A DNA stretch of 64,000 nt from an uncultured Collinsella sp. (GCA_900541015.1 UQIB01000006.1:1-64000); one strand, 5' to 3'. Shown: positions 36,225-46,179, counted from the stretch's first letter. The notes: generated from the sequence alone by a model not told the origin. A program made the numbers and translations.

Positions 36225-37832
36225 ATGATGCAAAAGATACAACGTTTCGGCGGTGCAATGTACACGCCTGCAATTCTTTTCGCATTTTCCGGAATTGTCG
36301 TCGGCCTGGGTACGTTGTTTACCACCGAGGCGATCTTTGGCGAGATGGCCACTGCAGGCCATCTTTGGTTTGATTGCTGGAATGTGCTGCTCCAGGGTGG
36401 TTGGACGCTCTTTAACCAGATGCCGTTGCTGTTTTGCGTAGCGTTGCCAATTTCGCTCGCGAACAAGCAGAACGCTCGCTGCTGCATGGAGGCTTTGGCC
36501 ATCTACCTTACCTTCAACTACTTTGTAAGCACAATCTTGGGGCAGTGGGGCCCTGTCTTTGGGGTCGACTACTCTGTCGAGGCGGGCAGCGGTACTGGTC
36601 TTGCCACTATCGCAAGCATCAAAACGCTTGATATGGGCATCATGGGCGCGCTCATTATCTCTGGTATCGCCACGATGCTGCATAATAAGTTCTTCGACAC
36701 CGAGCTCCCCGAGTGGTTGGGCGTGTTCTCGGGTTCCGTGTTCATCTATATGATCGGTTTCTTCGTTATGGTTCCGGTCGCTCTTATCGCCTGCCTGGTG
36801 TGGCCGCATGTTCAGGCTGCTATCTCTGCCTTCCAGGGATTCATTCTTTCCGCCGGTACGTTTGGCGTGGGTGTCTTTGCTTTCTTCGAGCGCGTGCTGA
36901 TCCCTACAGGCCTGCACCACTTTATCTATACGCCGTTCTATTACGACAACGCGGCGGTCAACGGCGGCATCTTTGCTGCTTGGGCCAATATCCTGCCCCA
37001 ACTGGCTGCCGATCCGAGCATTGCTCTTAAGGATGCCGCACCCTGGGCTGCCTATACCTGCCCTGGTTGGACTAAGGTCTTCGGCTCGCTTGGCGTCGCC
37101 ATTGCGTTTTATATGACCGCCAAACCCGAGCGCAAGCAGCGCGTCAAGGCTCTGCTGATCCCGGTCACCCTTACCGCTATGCTTTGCGGTATTACCGAGC
37201 CGCTTGACTTCACCTTCCTGTTCATCGCGCCTGGCCTGTTCGTCGTCCACTGCGTGCTCGGAGCGCTTGGCTGCATGGCTCAAAACCTCCTTGGCGTCGT
37301 GGGCATCTTCGACGGCGGCATCATCTCGATGCTCTCGTGGGACTGGCTGCCCCTTTGGGCCGCACATGGTCTGCAGTACGCCATCTCCATCCTTGTCGGT
37401 CTGTGCTTTACCGCTCTTTGGGTCGTGGTCTTCCGTTTCCTGATCGTCAAGTTCGACTTTAAGACCCCCGGTCGCGAGGATGACGATGTTGAGGTCGAGC
37501 TCAAGTCCAAGGCCGACTACAAGCAAAAGCAGGGCGGTGCTGCTGGCAAATCGGTCGCCCAGAGTAAAGATGATGAGCGCTTGGTGCTTGCCGAGAACAT
37601 CCTCGATCTGCTCGGTGGCACGGATAACATCATCGATGTAACTAACTGCGCTACCCGTCTGCGCGTTAACGTCAAGGACAAGAGCGTCGTTGCACCCGAG
37701 GCTTCCTTCAAGGCGATCGGTACGCATGGCTTGGTGGTCCAAGGTCAGTCAATCCAGGTCATCATCGGCCTTACCGTCCCGCAGGTTCGCGAGAAGTTCG
37801 AGAGTCTTCTGAAGTTCGAGAGTCTTCTGTAA
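36225..37832 (+). CDS. PTS alpha-glucoside-type EIICB permease
   Basis: A 535-residue membrane transporter that imports and phosphorylates an alpha-glucoside. IIC (about 1-420) has many transmembrane helices and the GITEPLDF signature; IIB at the C-terminus holds the phosphorylated Cys475 in TNCATRLRVNV. No IIA domain is fused, so a separate IIA is needed (candidate at 8917). The start at 36225 follows AGAGAGGGGGA. The last codons hold an 18-bp in-frame tandem duplication (37794-37811 and 37812-37829) that repeats KFESLL at the very end. The GH4 hydrolase downstream supports a disaccharide 6-phosphate product. Confidence 0.9.
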   Translation: MMQKIQRFGGAMYTPAILFAFSGIVVGLGTLFTTEAIFGEMATAGHLWFDCWNVLLQGGWTLFNQMPLLFCVALPISLANKQNARCCMEALAIYLTFNYFVSTILGQWGPVFGVDYSVEAGSGTGLATIASIKTLDMGIMGALIISGIATMLHNKFFDTELPEWLGVFSGSVFIYMIGFFVMVPVALIACLVWPHVQAAISAFQGFILSAGTFGVGVFAFFERVLIPTGLHHFIYTPFYYDNAAVNGGIFAAWANILPQLAADPSIALKDAAPWAAYTCPGWTKVFGSLGVAIAFYMTAKPERKQRVKALLIPVTLTAMLCGITEPLDFTFLFIAPGLFVVHCVLGALGCMAQNLLGVVGIFDGGIISMLSWDWLPLWAAHGLQYAISILVGLCFTALWVVVFRFLIVKFDFKTPGREDDDVEVELKSKADYKQKQGGAAGKSVAQSKDDERLVLAENILDLLGGTDNIIDVTNCATRLRVNVKDKSVVAPEASFKAIGTHGLVVQGQSIQVIIGLTVPQVREKFESLLKFESLL

Positions 37833-37850
37833 ACCATCGTCCATCGAAAC

Positions 37851-37890
37851 AATCGGCCTTGCAGAGCCGGTATGCACCGCAAGGCCGATT
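37851..37890 (+). other. Stem-loop between EIICB and GH4 genes
   Basis: AATCGGCCTTGC and GCAAGGCCGATT form a perfect 12-bp stem around a 16-base loop. There is no T-run after it, so it is more likely an mRNA processing or stability element that tunes the ratio of permease to hydrolase than a full terminator. Confidence 0.6.
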
Positions 37891-37986
37891 CTGGAGATAA
37901 AAAATCCACTTCTAGGTAACAATTCCAAACCGTGCAGGCCGCGTACGGGGATGGATTGAGCAAGCGGCCAGAATGAGGAGGACATC

Positions 37987-39330
37987 ATGTCCAAGAAAAA
38001 CTATGCCGTGACCATTGCCGGCGGTGGCTCTACCTTCACCCCGGGCATCGCCCTGATGCTGCTTGAGGAGCGCGACCGCTTCCCGGTCAACAAGGTGACC
38101 TTCTACGACAACAACGCCGAGCGCCAGGAGATCGTTGCCAAGGCGTGCGAGATCTACTTCCACGAGAACGCTCCCGAGGTTGAGTTCAACTACACCACCG
38201 ACCCCGAAACCGCTTTTACCGGTACTGACTTCGTCCTTGCTCACATCCGCGTGGGTCTCTACGCTATGCGCGAGCTCGACGAGAAGATCCCCCTCAAGTA
38301 CGGCTGCGTTGGTCAGGAGACCTGCGGCGCTGGCGGCATCGCCTACGGTATGCGCTCCATCGGCGGTGTCATCGAGATCCTGGACTACATGGAGAAGTAC
38401 AGCCCCAACGCCTGGATGCTCAACTACTCCAACCCCGCGGCCATCGTCGCCGAGGCCTGCCGCGTGCTGCGCCCCAACAGCCGCATCATCAACATCTGCG
38501 ACATGCCGATCGACCTTATGGATAAGATGAGCCGTATGTGCGGCATCAAGGATCGTCGCGAGCTGCAGTATAGCTACTACGGCCTCAACCACTTTGGTTG
38601 GTGGAGCAAGATCTACGACAAGGATGGCAACGACCTCATGCCGCAGATTAAGGAGCACATGGCTAAGAACGGCTACTTGGACGGTATCGAGCACGAGGCC
38701 GGTAAGGAGCAGCATGTCGAGGAGAGCTGGATTCACACCTTCGGCAAGGCCAAGGATGTCTATGCTGTCGATCCCGAGACGATTCCCAACACCTACCTCA
38801 AGTACTACCTGTACCCGGACTATGTTGTCGAGACGTCTGACCCCAACTACACTCGCGCCAATGAGGTTATGGACGGCCGCGAGAAGAAGGTCTTTGGCGC
38901 TTGCCGCGACATCATCGCCAAGGGTACTGCCAAGGACGGCGGCTTTGAGCCCGACGTACACGCCAACTACATCGTCGACCTTGCCTGCGCGCTGGCCGAG
39001 AACACGCTCGAGCGCTTCCTGCTGATCGTCCCCAACGATGGTGCTGTGCCCAACTTCGACCCGACGGCCATGGTCGAGGTGCCTTGCATCGTCGGTTCCA
39101 ACGGCTTTGAGAAGATTTGCCAGGGCCCGATCCCGCAGTTCCAGAAGGGCCTGATGGAGCAGCAGGTTTCCGTCGAGAAGCTCGTTGTCCAGGCTTGGGT
39201 CGAGGGCAGCTACCAGAAGCTCTGGCAGGCGCTCACGCTCTCCAAGACCATTCCTTCGGCAAGCGTTGCTAAGCAGATCCTGGACGAGCTCATCGAGGCC
39301 AACAAGGATTTCTGGCCCGAGCTTAAGTAA
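37987..39330 (+). CDS. 6-phospho-alpha-glucosidase, family GH4
   Basis: A 447-residue GH4 enzyme, which cleaves alpha-glucoside 6-phosphates by an NAD+- and Mn2+-dependent redox mechanism to glucose-6-phosphate and the aglycone. The N-terminal VTIAGGGSTFTPGIALML binds NAD+. NYSNPAAIVAEA and the metal-binding CDMPI motif mark the 6-phospho-alpha-glucosidase branch (MalH/AglB-like). YGLNHFGWWSKI is also conserved. It is the partner of the EIICB upstream. Strong codon bias suggests high expression. Confidence 0.93.
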   Translation: MSKKNYAVTIAGGGSTFTPGIALMLLEERDRFPVNKVTFYDNNAERQEIVAKACEIYFHENAPEVEFNYTTDPETAFTGTDFVLAHIRVGLYAMRELDEKIPLKYGCVGQETCGAGGIAYGMRSIGGVIEILDYMEKYSPNAWMLNYSNPAAIVAEACRVLRPNSRIINICDMPIDLMDKMSRMCGIKDRRELQYSYYGLNHFGWWSKIYDKDGNDLMPQIKEHMAKNGYLDGIEHEAGKEQHVEESWIHTFGKAKDVYAVDPETIPNTYLKYYLYPDYVVETSDPNYTRANEVMDGREKKVFGACRDIIAKGTAKDGGFEPDVHANYIVDLACALAENTLERFLLIVPNDGAVPNFDPTAMVEVPCIVGSNGFEKICQGPIPQFQKGLMEQQVSVEKLVVQAWVEGSYQKLWQALTLSKTIPSASVAKQILDELIEANKDFWPELK

Positions 39331-39370
39331 GGACTACTGTCTAGAACTCTCACGCATCTCTGCTTCATTT

Positions 39371-39414
39371 GCGCCGCCGCGGTGTCCGGATTCGCCCGGA
39401 TGCTGCGGCGGCGC
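39371..39414. terminator. GC-rich hairpin after the GH4 gene
   Basis: GCGCCGCCGC and GCGGCGGCGC form a 10-bp stem with an inner GTCCGG/CCGGAT stem. There is no T-run, but the position 40 bases after the stop fits a terminator. A TATACT box for ychF follows directly at 39415-39420. Confidence 0.55.
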
Positions 39415-39457
39415 TATACTTATGAAGTTTGAAGTACCTGTACCAAAAGGAGCTGTC

Positions 39458-40534
<1,077 letters not shown>

Positions 40535-40545
40535 GGACGACGCAT

Positions 40546-40929
40546 ATGTTTAAATATGGCAAAAAAGCTGGCTACATGGGTATTGCGCTGCTCGTACTTG
40601 CGGTGATTCCGCTGGTGGTTGCAGCGTGTGTTATCCCCAACATTGGCCCCGAGGTGGCAACGAAGTTTAACGCAGCCGGCGAGGTGACGCGCTGGGGTAA
40701 GAGCTACGAGCTGCTGGCACTGCCGGTGCTCAACCTGCTGCTGAGCGTGGCGACGTACTTTACGGCGGGACGCCAGGCAAAAAACAACGAGGACTCCGCT
40801 GTGATGGCACGCCTTGCGTGCGAGCGCTACCTGCGTAACGGCTGCATCACGGGCGTGTTCCTCAATGTAATCAACGTCTACTTTATGTATTCGGCGATTA
40901 CTGGAACGGGCTTTGGCTTTGGTTTCTAG
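40546..40929 (+). CDS. Small DUF1648-type membrane protein
   Basis: A 127-residue integral membrane protein with three hydrophobic helices (about 11-30, 54-72 and 97-118). The loop VATKFNAAGEVTRWGKSYEL resembles the DUF1648 region that begins SdpI-type immunity proteins (FNxxGxxxxWxxK). It starts 11 bases after ychF and is likely cotranscribed. SdpI proteins protect against a toxin, but this short form lacks the SdpI domain, so function is open. Confidence 0.7.
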   Translation: MFKYGKKAGYMGIALLVLAVIPLVVAACVIPNIGPEVATKFNAAGEVTRWGKSYELLALPVLNLLLSVATYFTAGRQAKNNEDSAVMARLACERYLRNGCITGVFLNVINVYFMYSAITGTGFGFGF

Positions 40930-40938
40930 CTTGTCCTT

Positions 40939-41328
40939 TTAGGCAACGAGCCTGCACACATATTCAATGGCTGCTGCGAGGCCGCCGCTCGATCGTGGTT
41001 TAAAGACCATGTCGGCGGCGGCCTCGTTTTCGTATCCGGCGCCGCGAAGGGCAAGTGCGATACCGGCTTCCAGGAGAAGGGGCAGACCGTGTTGGCTGGT
41101 TGCGATTACGGCAGCTTGATTGAGCGAGCAGCTGTGCGCTTGGCATTGGATGGCAAGTTCACCTTGCGCCGGGCAAGGGACCAGAACGGCGGCGACGCGA
41201 CTTGATAGCAATGCAAATGCTGTGCGCTCATCGGGCGAAAGGCATTCTGCTTCAACGACGACGAGCTTGGGCGGCGCGCTGTTTGTGCGAAGTGTGGCTC
41301 GGTACATGCGGACCGAAGAACCCGACAT
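40939..41328 (-). CDS. Hypothetical protein divergent from an Xre regulator
   Basis: A 129-residue protein without recognised domain. The start at 41328 follows AGGAGTTTTCT. It shares a control region with the small Xre regulator at 41405: the 24-bp palindrome lies between the two starts, so the regulator probably controls this gene. Segments such as PKLVVVEAECLSPDERTAFA and RVAAVLVPCPAQGE suggest an alternating alpha/beta fold. No function can be assigned. Confidence 0.6.
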   Translation of the reverse strand: MSGSSVRMYRATLRTNSAPPKLVVVEAECLSPDERTAFALLSSRVAAVLVPCPAQGELAIQCQAHSCSLNQAAVIATSQHGLPLLLEAGIALALRGAGYENEAAADMVFKPRSSGGLAAAIEYVCRLVA

Positions 41329-41351
41329 AGAAAACTCCTGTGTATTCGGCA

Positions 41352-41375
41352 AAACGTAAACTATAGTTTACGTTT
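41352..41375. promoter_or_regulatory. Perfect 24-bp palindromic operator
   Basis: The arm AAACGTAAAC, a central TATA and GTTTACGTTT form a perfectly self-complementary 24-mer halfway between two divergent genes. It is a strong candidate binding site for the Xre protein at 41405 and could cover both promoters. Confidence 0.7.
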
Positions 41376-41404
41376 ATGTTCGGCTCCATTTCAAACTCGG
41401 CTGC

Positions 41405-41623
41405 ATGGACGAACGTGCGAAACAGATTCTTGGCAGGCGGGTCGAAGAGACACGCAGGGACCTTGGTATCTCCAAGGTTGATTTTTGCGTGGCGACAGGA
41501 ATCAGCCGACCCTACCTCGACCGAATCGAAGATGGGACGGCAAATTTCACGCTCAAGGTTCTATTTAAGATCGCGCCCGCACTCGGCATGACGGTGTCAG
41601 AGCTTCTCGAGGGCATCGAATAG
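41405..41623 (+). CDS. Xre-family helix-turn-helix regulator
   Basis: A 72-residue protein made almost entirely of an Xre/Cro HTH domain: RRVEETRRDLGISKVDFCVA, TGISRPYLDRIEDG as recognition helix and a final LFKIAPALGMTVSELL. There is no effector domain. The palindrome at 41352-41375 is 30 bases upstream. The likely target is its own promoter and the divergent gene ending at 40939. Confidence 0.85.
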   Translation: MDERAKQILGRRVEETRRDLGISKVDFCVATGISRPYLDRIEDGTANFTLKVLFKIAPALGMTVSELLEGIE

Positions 41624-41645
41624 GGGATACCCGTCGACAACTGAA

Positions 41646-42659
41646 TTACGCCATCGGGATGCGGTCGTGGTTGACTTGGCTGTAGAACAGGCGCTGGATC
41701 TCGGCGGCATCGCGTGACTGGCCGAGTGCCCACATGGTCTTGGCCACGAGCGTCTCGGTGGTCATGTCGTCGCCGCGCAGAATACCCGGATGATCGGCGT
41801 AAGCACGGCCGACCTCATAAACGCCCAGATCGAGGCCCTCTTCGGGGACCTGCGTGGTCATAACGACAGTACGACCCGAATCAACCCAGCGGAAAATCGC
41901 CTCCTGGAACGACTCGCCCGACTCACCAAACTCGGGGATACCGCCAATGCCAAAGGTCTCCAGAATCACGGCGTCGTAGCTATCGGCAAGGGCGTCGAGG
42001 ATGCCCGGGTTTACGCCGGGCGTAAGCTTGAGTACAAATACGCGCGGATCGATGCTGTCGTAGAAACGCACCGGGTTTTCGCCCTGATGCGTGCCGTGAA
42101 GCCCATTGCGCACGATACGGTCATTGCGGATGTAGGCAATGGGCGGATAGTTGACGCTAATGAACGCGTTAAAGCTCATGGTGCGCTGCTTGCGGGCGCG
42201 CGTGCCGGCAATGGCGACGCCGCCAAACACAATCGACACATCGTGCGAGTGCTCGTCGAGCGCATAGAGCAGGCTCTGGTACAGGTTGAGCTTGGCGTCG
42301 GTAAAGGGATTGCCCATGGGCTTTTGCGAGCCGGTGAGTACGATGGGCTTGGGGCTGTCCTGAATCAGGTAGGAAAGCGCTGCTGCGGTGTAGCTCATGG
42401 TGTCGGTGCCGTGCAGAATCACGAAGCCGTCGTGGTCGGCATAGCCTTCGACGATGACGTCGCGGATACGCATCCAGTCGCTCGGGCGCATATTGGTGCT
42501 GTCGATGTTCATGGGCTGCACGACGTCGAGCTCGCAGAGGCCCGAGATCTCGGGGACACTCTGGGCGAGCTCCTCACCGGTCAGAGCGGGGGAGAGGCCG
42601 TTGCCGTCCTCGGTCGATGCGATGGTGCCGCCCGTGGCGATGAGAAGGATGCGCTTCAT
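41646..42659 (-). CDS. ansA: L-asparaginase, type I
   Basis: A 337-residue asparaginase that hydrolyses L-asparagine to aspartate and ammonia. The N-terminal active-site motif ATGGTIAST and the second motif VILHGTDTMSYTAAAL, with the catalytic threonines and aspartate, are both intact, as is the nearby lysine region (PIVLTGSQKPMG). There is no signal peptide, so it is the cytoplasmic type. The ATG at 42659 gives the normal N-terminus; the longer frame upstream has no support. Confidence 0.94.
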   Translation of the reverse strand: MKRILLIATGGTIASTEDGNGLSPALTGEELAQSVPEISGLCELDVVQPMNIDSTNMRPSDWMRIRDVIVEGYADHDGFVILHGTDTMSYTAAALSYLIQDSPKPIVLTGSQKPMGNPFTDAKLNLYQSLLYALDEHSHDVSIVFGGVAIAGTRARKQRTMSFNAFISVNYPPIAYIRNDRIVRNGLHGTHQGENPVRFYDSIDPRVFVLKLTPGVNPGILDALADSYDAVILETFGIGGIPEFGESGESFQEAIFRWVDSGRTVVMTTQVPEEGLDLGVYEVGRAYADHPGILRGDDMTTETLVAKTMWALGQSRDAAEIQRLFYSQVNHDRIPMA

Positions 42660-42926
42660 GCTGGTATTCCTATCGTATTTGCCGCCGCAGAGGCGGAGTC
42701 GTTCGGCAGTATTGTGGCACAGGGCGTCCAATGTTCAAACGTATTACATCATCTGTAACGTTTGGTAACACTTCAATTGCCGTCAAATAGGGGCCCAGGT
42801 CGTGCGTTTGCCGTGCGCTGATGGCTGCGAGGGACGAGAAACCCCATATAACGTGTACACTATGGAGGTTATTTTCGTTCATTCACGCGGGTGGGCACCG
42901 GCTCCCCGCCAACAAGAGGGGGAACC

Positions 42927-44525
42927 ATGGATCAAAAGGCTTCCGCAAAGGTCCTCGTACTCGACTTTGGTGCGCAGTACGGTCAGCTCATTGCCCGTCG
43001 CGTCCGCGACCTCAACGTGTATTCTGAGATTGTCCCCTGCGACATCTCGGCCGACGAGATTCGCGAGATGAACGCCTCTGCGCTCATCCTTTCTGGCGGC
43101 CCGGCCTCCGTGTATGCCGAGGACGCTCCGTCCATCGATCCTGCCATCTTTGACCTGGACCTTCCCGTCCTGGGCTTTTGCTACGGTCATCAGATCACGG
43201 CCGTGACGCTCGGCGGCAAGGTCGGCCACTCCGAGGTGGGCGAGTACGGCCGCGCCACCATCACGCGCACGGCCGGCGCCAAGCTCTTTAACTCCACGCC
43301 CATGGAGCAGACTGTGTGGATGAGCCATCGCGACGCCGTTTCCGAGGTGCCCGAGGGCTTTACCGTTACCGCCAGCACCGACGTGTGCCCGGTTGCTGCC
43401 ATGGAGTGCCCCGAGCGCAAGATCTTCACCACGCAGTTCCACCCCGAGGTCAAGCACTCCGAGTATGGTCAGCAGCTGCTGAGCAACTTCCTGTTTGAGA
43501 TCTGCGGCCTGGAGCCCAACTGGAGCATGGACAACCTGGTCGAGACCATGACGGCCGAGTTCCGCGAGAAGGTCGGCGACGACCGCGTGATTCTGGCCCT
43601 GTCCGGCGGCGTCGACTCCTCCGTCGTGGCCGCCCTGGGCGCCCGTGCCGTGGGCAAGCAGATGACCTGCGTGTTCATCAACCACGGTCTGCTGCGCAAG
43701 GGCGAGCCCGAGCAGGTGGAGGAGGTCTTCACCAAGCAGTTTGACGTCGACTTTATCCACGTTCACGCCGAGGACCGTTATGCCGAGCTTCTGGCCGGCG
43801 TGACCGAGCCCGAGGAGAAGCGCCGCATCATCGGTACGCAGTTCTGGAAAGAGTTCTTCGCCGTGGCGCAGCAGCTCGAGACCGATGGCAAGCCGGTCAA
43901 GTACCTGGCTCAGGGCACCATCTACCCCGACATCATCGAGTCCGGTGCTCGCAAGACGGGCGGTAAGACGGCCACCATCAAGAGCCATCACAACCTGATC
44001 CCGTTCCCCGAGGGCGTGCACTTCGACCTTATCGAGCCGCTCGATCACTTCTTTAAGGACGAGGTCCGCGCGCTTGGTCTGGCGCTTGGCCTGCCGGGTC
44101 ATATCGTGTTCCGTCAGCCTTTCCCGGGTCCGGGTCTGGCCATCCGCATCATCGGTGCGGTCGATAAGGAGAAGCTCGAGATCCTCAAGAATGCCGACGC
44201 TATCGTGCGTGAGGAGCTGGATGCCTACAATCAGCGCCTGTTTGAGCAGACCGGCGAGCGCAACTCCGAGCACAGCTGCTGGCAGTACTTTGCGGTTCTG
44301 CCCGACATTAAGTCCGTCGGCGTTATGGGCGACGAGCGCACCTACCAGCGCCCGATCATCCTGCGCGCCGTCGAGTCCAGCGATGCCATGACCGCCGACT
44401 GGGCCAAACTGCCCTACGACGTGTTGGCCCGCATTTCCGGCCGCATCGTTGCCGAGGTTCCCGGCGCCAACCGCGTGTGCTACGACATCACGTCCAAGCC
44501 GCCCGCGACGATTGAGTGGGAATAG
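42927..44525 (+). CDS. guaA: GMP synthase (glutamine-hydrolysing)
   Basis: A 532-residue GuaA, which aminates XMP to GMP. N-terminal class I amidotransferase: VLDFGAQYGQLIARRVRD, nucleophile Cys in VLGFCYGHQ, His-Glu in TQFHPEV. ATP pyrophosphatase P-loop is LSGGVDSSVVAA. The C-terminal dimerisation domain ends ...PPATIEWE. The final 15 bases (ATTGAGTGGGAATAG, 44511-44525) recur at 52521, marking the gene as an integration site; the insertion leaves the protein intact. The guaA 3' end is a known target of genomic islands in other bacteria. Confidence 0.97.
   Translation: MDQKASAKVLVLDFGAQYGQLIARRVRDLNVYSEIVPCDISADEIREMNASALILSGGPASVYAEDAPSIDPAIFDLDLPVLGFCYGHQITAVTLGGKVGHSEVGEYGRATITRTAGAKLFNSTPMEQTVWMSHRDAVSEVPEGFTVTASTDVCPVAAMECPERKIFTTQFHPEVKHSEYGQQLLSNFLFEICGLEPNWSMDNLVETMTAEFREKVGDDRVILALSGGVDSSVVAALGARAVGKQMTCVFINHGLLRKGEPEQVEEVFTKQFDVDFIHVHAEDRYAELLAGVTEPEEKRRIIGTQFWKEFFAVAQQLETDGKPVKYLAQGTIYPDIIESGARKTGGKTATIKSHHNLIPFPEGVHFDLIEPLDHFFKDEVRALGLALGLPGHIVFRQPFPGPGLAIRIIGAVDKEKLEILKNADAIVREELDAYNQRLFEQTGERNSEHSCWQYFAVLPDIKSVGVMGDERTYQRPIILRAVESSDAMTADWAKLPYDVLARISGRIVAEVPGANRVCYDITSKPPATIEWE
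44511..44525. repeat. attL: guaA 3' end direct repeat
   Basis: ATTGAGTGGGAATAG, comprising the last four codons and stop of guaA with one base before, repeated exactly at 52521-52535. Bases on either side of the two copies do not match, so the core is 15 bp. Confidence 0.85.
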
Positions 44526-44930
44526 TTTACAGTAAAAAGTGTATTAGTTTATGAGCTGATACGGACTGTTTTGAAGTGGTTTCAACGCTATGAGTTTTGC
44601 TGATTCAAGGTGAAATCCACGCGGAAAACCGAATAAACATAGAGCAAAAGTCCAGGTAGATAACACAAATCTATCTGGACTTCTTGTTTATGTGGCTCCG
44701 GCTGGTGTTCTGGCGTTATCGCAAGTTGCATCAGGGCCGTTCAGATTCAACTTTCAAAAACAGGAACCAAATGGGAACCGCCCGTTGGGAACCAACGGGC
44801 GGTTTGACCTGCGTATTTAAACATTTATAGATTAAGGCCAAGTTCTCCCCAAGTTTTGGTGACGAAGTGGCAGTTGTTGCCATTCGTATCGGACATCGTG
44901 TTAACAATCGCGATAAGCCCCTTTACTGAA
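44526..44930. other. Left end of island A: inverted repeats, no gene
   Basis: Two stem-loops: AGTCCAGGTAGA/TCTATCTGGACT (44649-44681, followed by TCTTGTTT) and AACCGCCCGTTGG-GAA-CCAACGGGCGGTT (44776-44804). GGAACCAAATGGGAACC (44763-44779) is nearly an inverted copy of GGTTCCCAAATGGTTCC at 47686-47702; such pairs could be recombinase arm sites. At 44823-44927, minus strand, a 35-codon remnant ending NNCHFVTKTWGELGLNL may be the tail of a lost gene. Confidence 0.5.
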
Positions 44931-45032
44931 TCAGGGTGATTTGAGCTGGCGGATAACCTTGTATGCCATCTGGTCCGAGCAACCCATCATTTCCTTGACT
45001 TCGTCTTTACCGACAAGCTTGTAGTCGCACAT
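44931..45032 (-). CDS. Excisionase-like HTH mini-protein, probably truncated
   Basis: A 33-residue frame starting at ATG with an excellent AAAGGAGGAATCT site. The sequence MCDYKLVGKDEVKEMMGCSD followed by QMAYKVIRQLKSP is the N-terminal HTH of small excisionase/Xis-type proteins that normally precede an integrase (pattern: DVAEMLGVSExxAYKIIRQLN). The usual C-terminal half is missing and no integrase follows, so this is likely the scar of a deleted xis-int module at the island end. Confidence 0.55.
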   Translation of the reverse strand: MCDYKLVGKDEVKEMMGCSDQMAYKVIRQLKSP

Positions 45033-45183
45033 AGATTCCTCCTTTGCTAATACGATATTTACGACTGCATAGGATGAAGTTTTGTGATACATAATTTACG
45101 AGTCAACATCTTGTAAGACAGTTTTTACTGGTTTACCGTTTCGTTATCGTTCGTGTAATACACTGAGTTCAGGGAGGGCTATC

Positions 45184-46179
45184 TTGGAGAGCGGTAGAGC
45201 CGACAGAAGGGCGTTCGTGAGCAGGCTTAAAGACCTGCGTGCGCTTAACGGCATGATGACCCAGGAGGAGCTTGCCGAGGAGTCCGGCGTGGACGTCGGC
45301 CTGATTCAGAACTACGAGCAGGAGAAGAGCCTTGCCAGGGAGGATGCTGTCGCAAAGATGGCCATGGCGTTGGGTATTTCGCCTGCCGGCTTCCTTACTA
45401 TTCGGATCAGGGACTTGTTTGATTCGGACGGTGCCAATCAGGTCAACGTGGTCGCCCAAGTGCTCTTCCAGATTGCCAGCGCCTACGACCTGGAACCCTA
45501 CTACGACGGTAAGGAGATCGGCGTCAAGGGTAACGGGAGCTACATCGAGTACTCCATGACTGAGTGGGCAGATGTAATTGAGGATGATCTTGAGAAGTTC
45601 CGCGACTTGTACGAGGACGGCATCTCAGAAGAAGAGCGCGCAAAGCGTGAGGCCGATTCCAAATACGCATCTGGGACCAGGAAGCGTTTCGAGCTGGGCT
45701 ACGACGGCCCGTTCGATGAGATGGACTACCCTGTTCAGCCTCCGCGTCTTGGCGAGACTATGAGGAGGCTCAGAGCCGCAAGTGGTCTTACGCAGGCTGA
45801 CCTGGCGGAAGCGGCGGGTTTCAGCGTTTTCACCGTCCGTGCTTACGAGCAGGGCAAGCGCACTCCCAACGACGAGCAACGCATCGCCATGGCGAAAGCC
45901 CTTGGCGTTCCGGCGGAGGTGTTGCTCGACTTCGGCATCACCAACCCAAATGAGGCGTTCCATTATCTGATGGAGATTGCCCACGTCTTCTACCTAACAC
46001 CCAAGAGGGTCGGAGAACGCATTGTCCTCGTAAATGATGTTGATCTCAGGGCAGGCGAGTTGCCTGCTAGACCGAATCTCGAAAAGCTGTTTGGCGAATG
46101 GTATTTCGCATGGGTCGAATTCCGCGAGTCCGGCGATGTCAACACATATCAAAACTGGCAAGACCACTACGAAGGATAG
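45184..46179 (+). CDS. Double-HTH (Xre-Xre) regulator of the island
   Basis: A 331-residue protein with two Xre-type HTH domains: one at about 12-65 (FVSRLKDLRALNGMMTQEEL, GVDVGLIQNYEQEKSLAR) and another at about 188-240 (GETMRRLRAASGLTQADLAE, GFSVFTVRAYEQGKRTP). Each is followed by a similar region ending in a YL-EP or -EW pattern. Start is TTG after CAGGGAGGGCTATC. The stop lies two bases before the HEPN gene, so it is cotranscribed with it and likely controls it. Two DNA-binding domains in one chain would bind a dyad as a monomer. Confidence 0.75.
   Translation: MESGRADRRAFVSRLKDLRALNGMMTQEELAEESGVDVGLIQNYEQEKSLAREDAVAKMAMALGISPAGFLTIRIRDLFDSDGANQVNVVAQVLFQIASAYDLEPYYDGKEIGVKGNGSYIEYSMTEWADVIEDDLEKFRDLYEDGISEEERAKREADSKYASGTRKRFELGYDGPFDEMDYPVQPPRLGETMRRLRAASGLTQADLAEAAGFSVFTVRAYEQGKRTPNDEQRIAMAKALGVPAEVLLDFGITNPNEAFHYLMEIAHVFYLTPKRVGERIVLVNDVDLRAGELPARPNLEKLFGEWYFAWVEFRESGDVNTYQNWQDHYEG

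Noticed and set aside
42660..42926. Possible purine riboswitch before guaA
   Set aside because: A TACACT -10-like box is visible, but I do not find the purine aptamer core.
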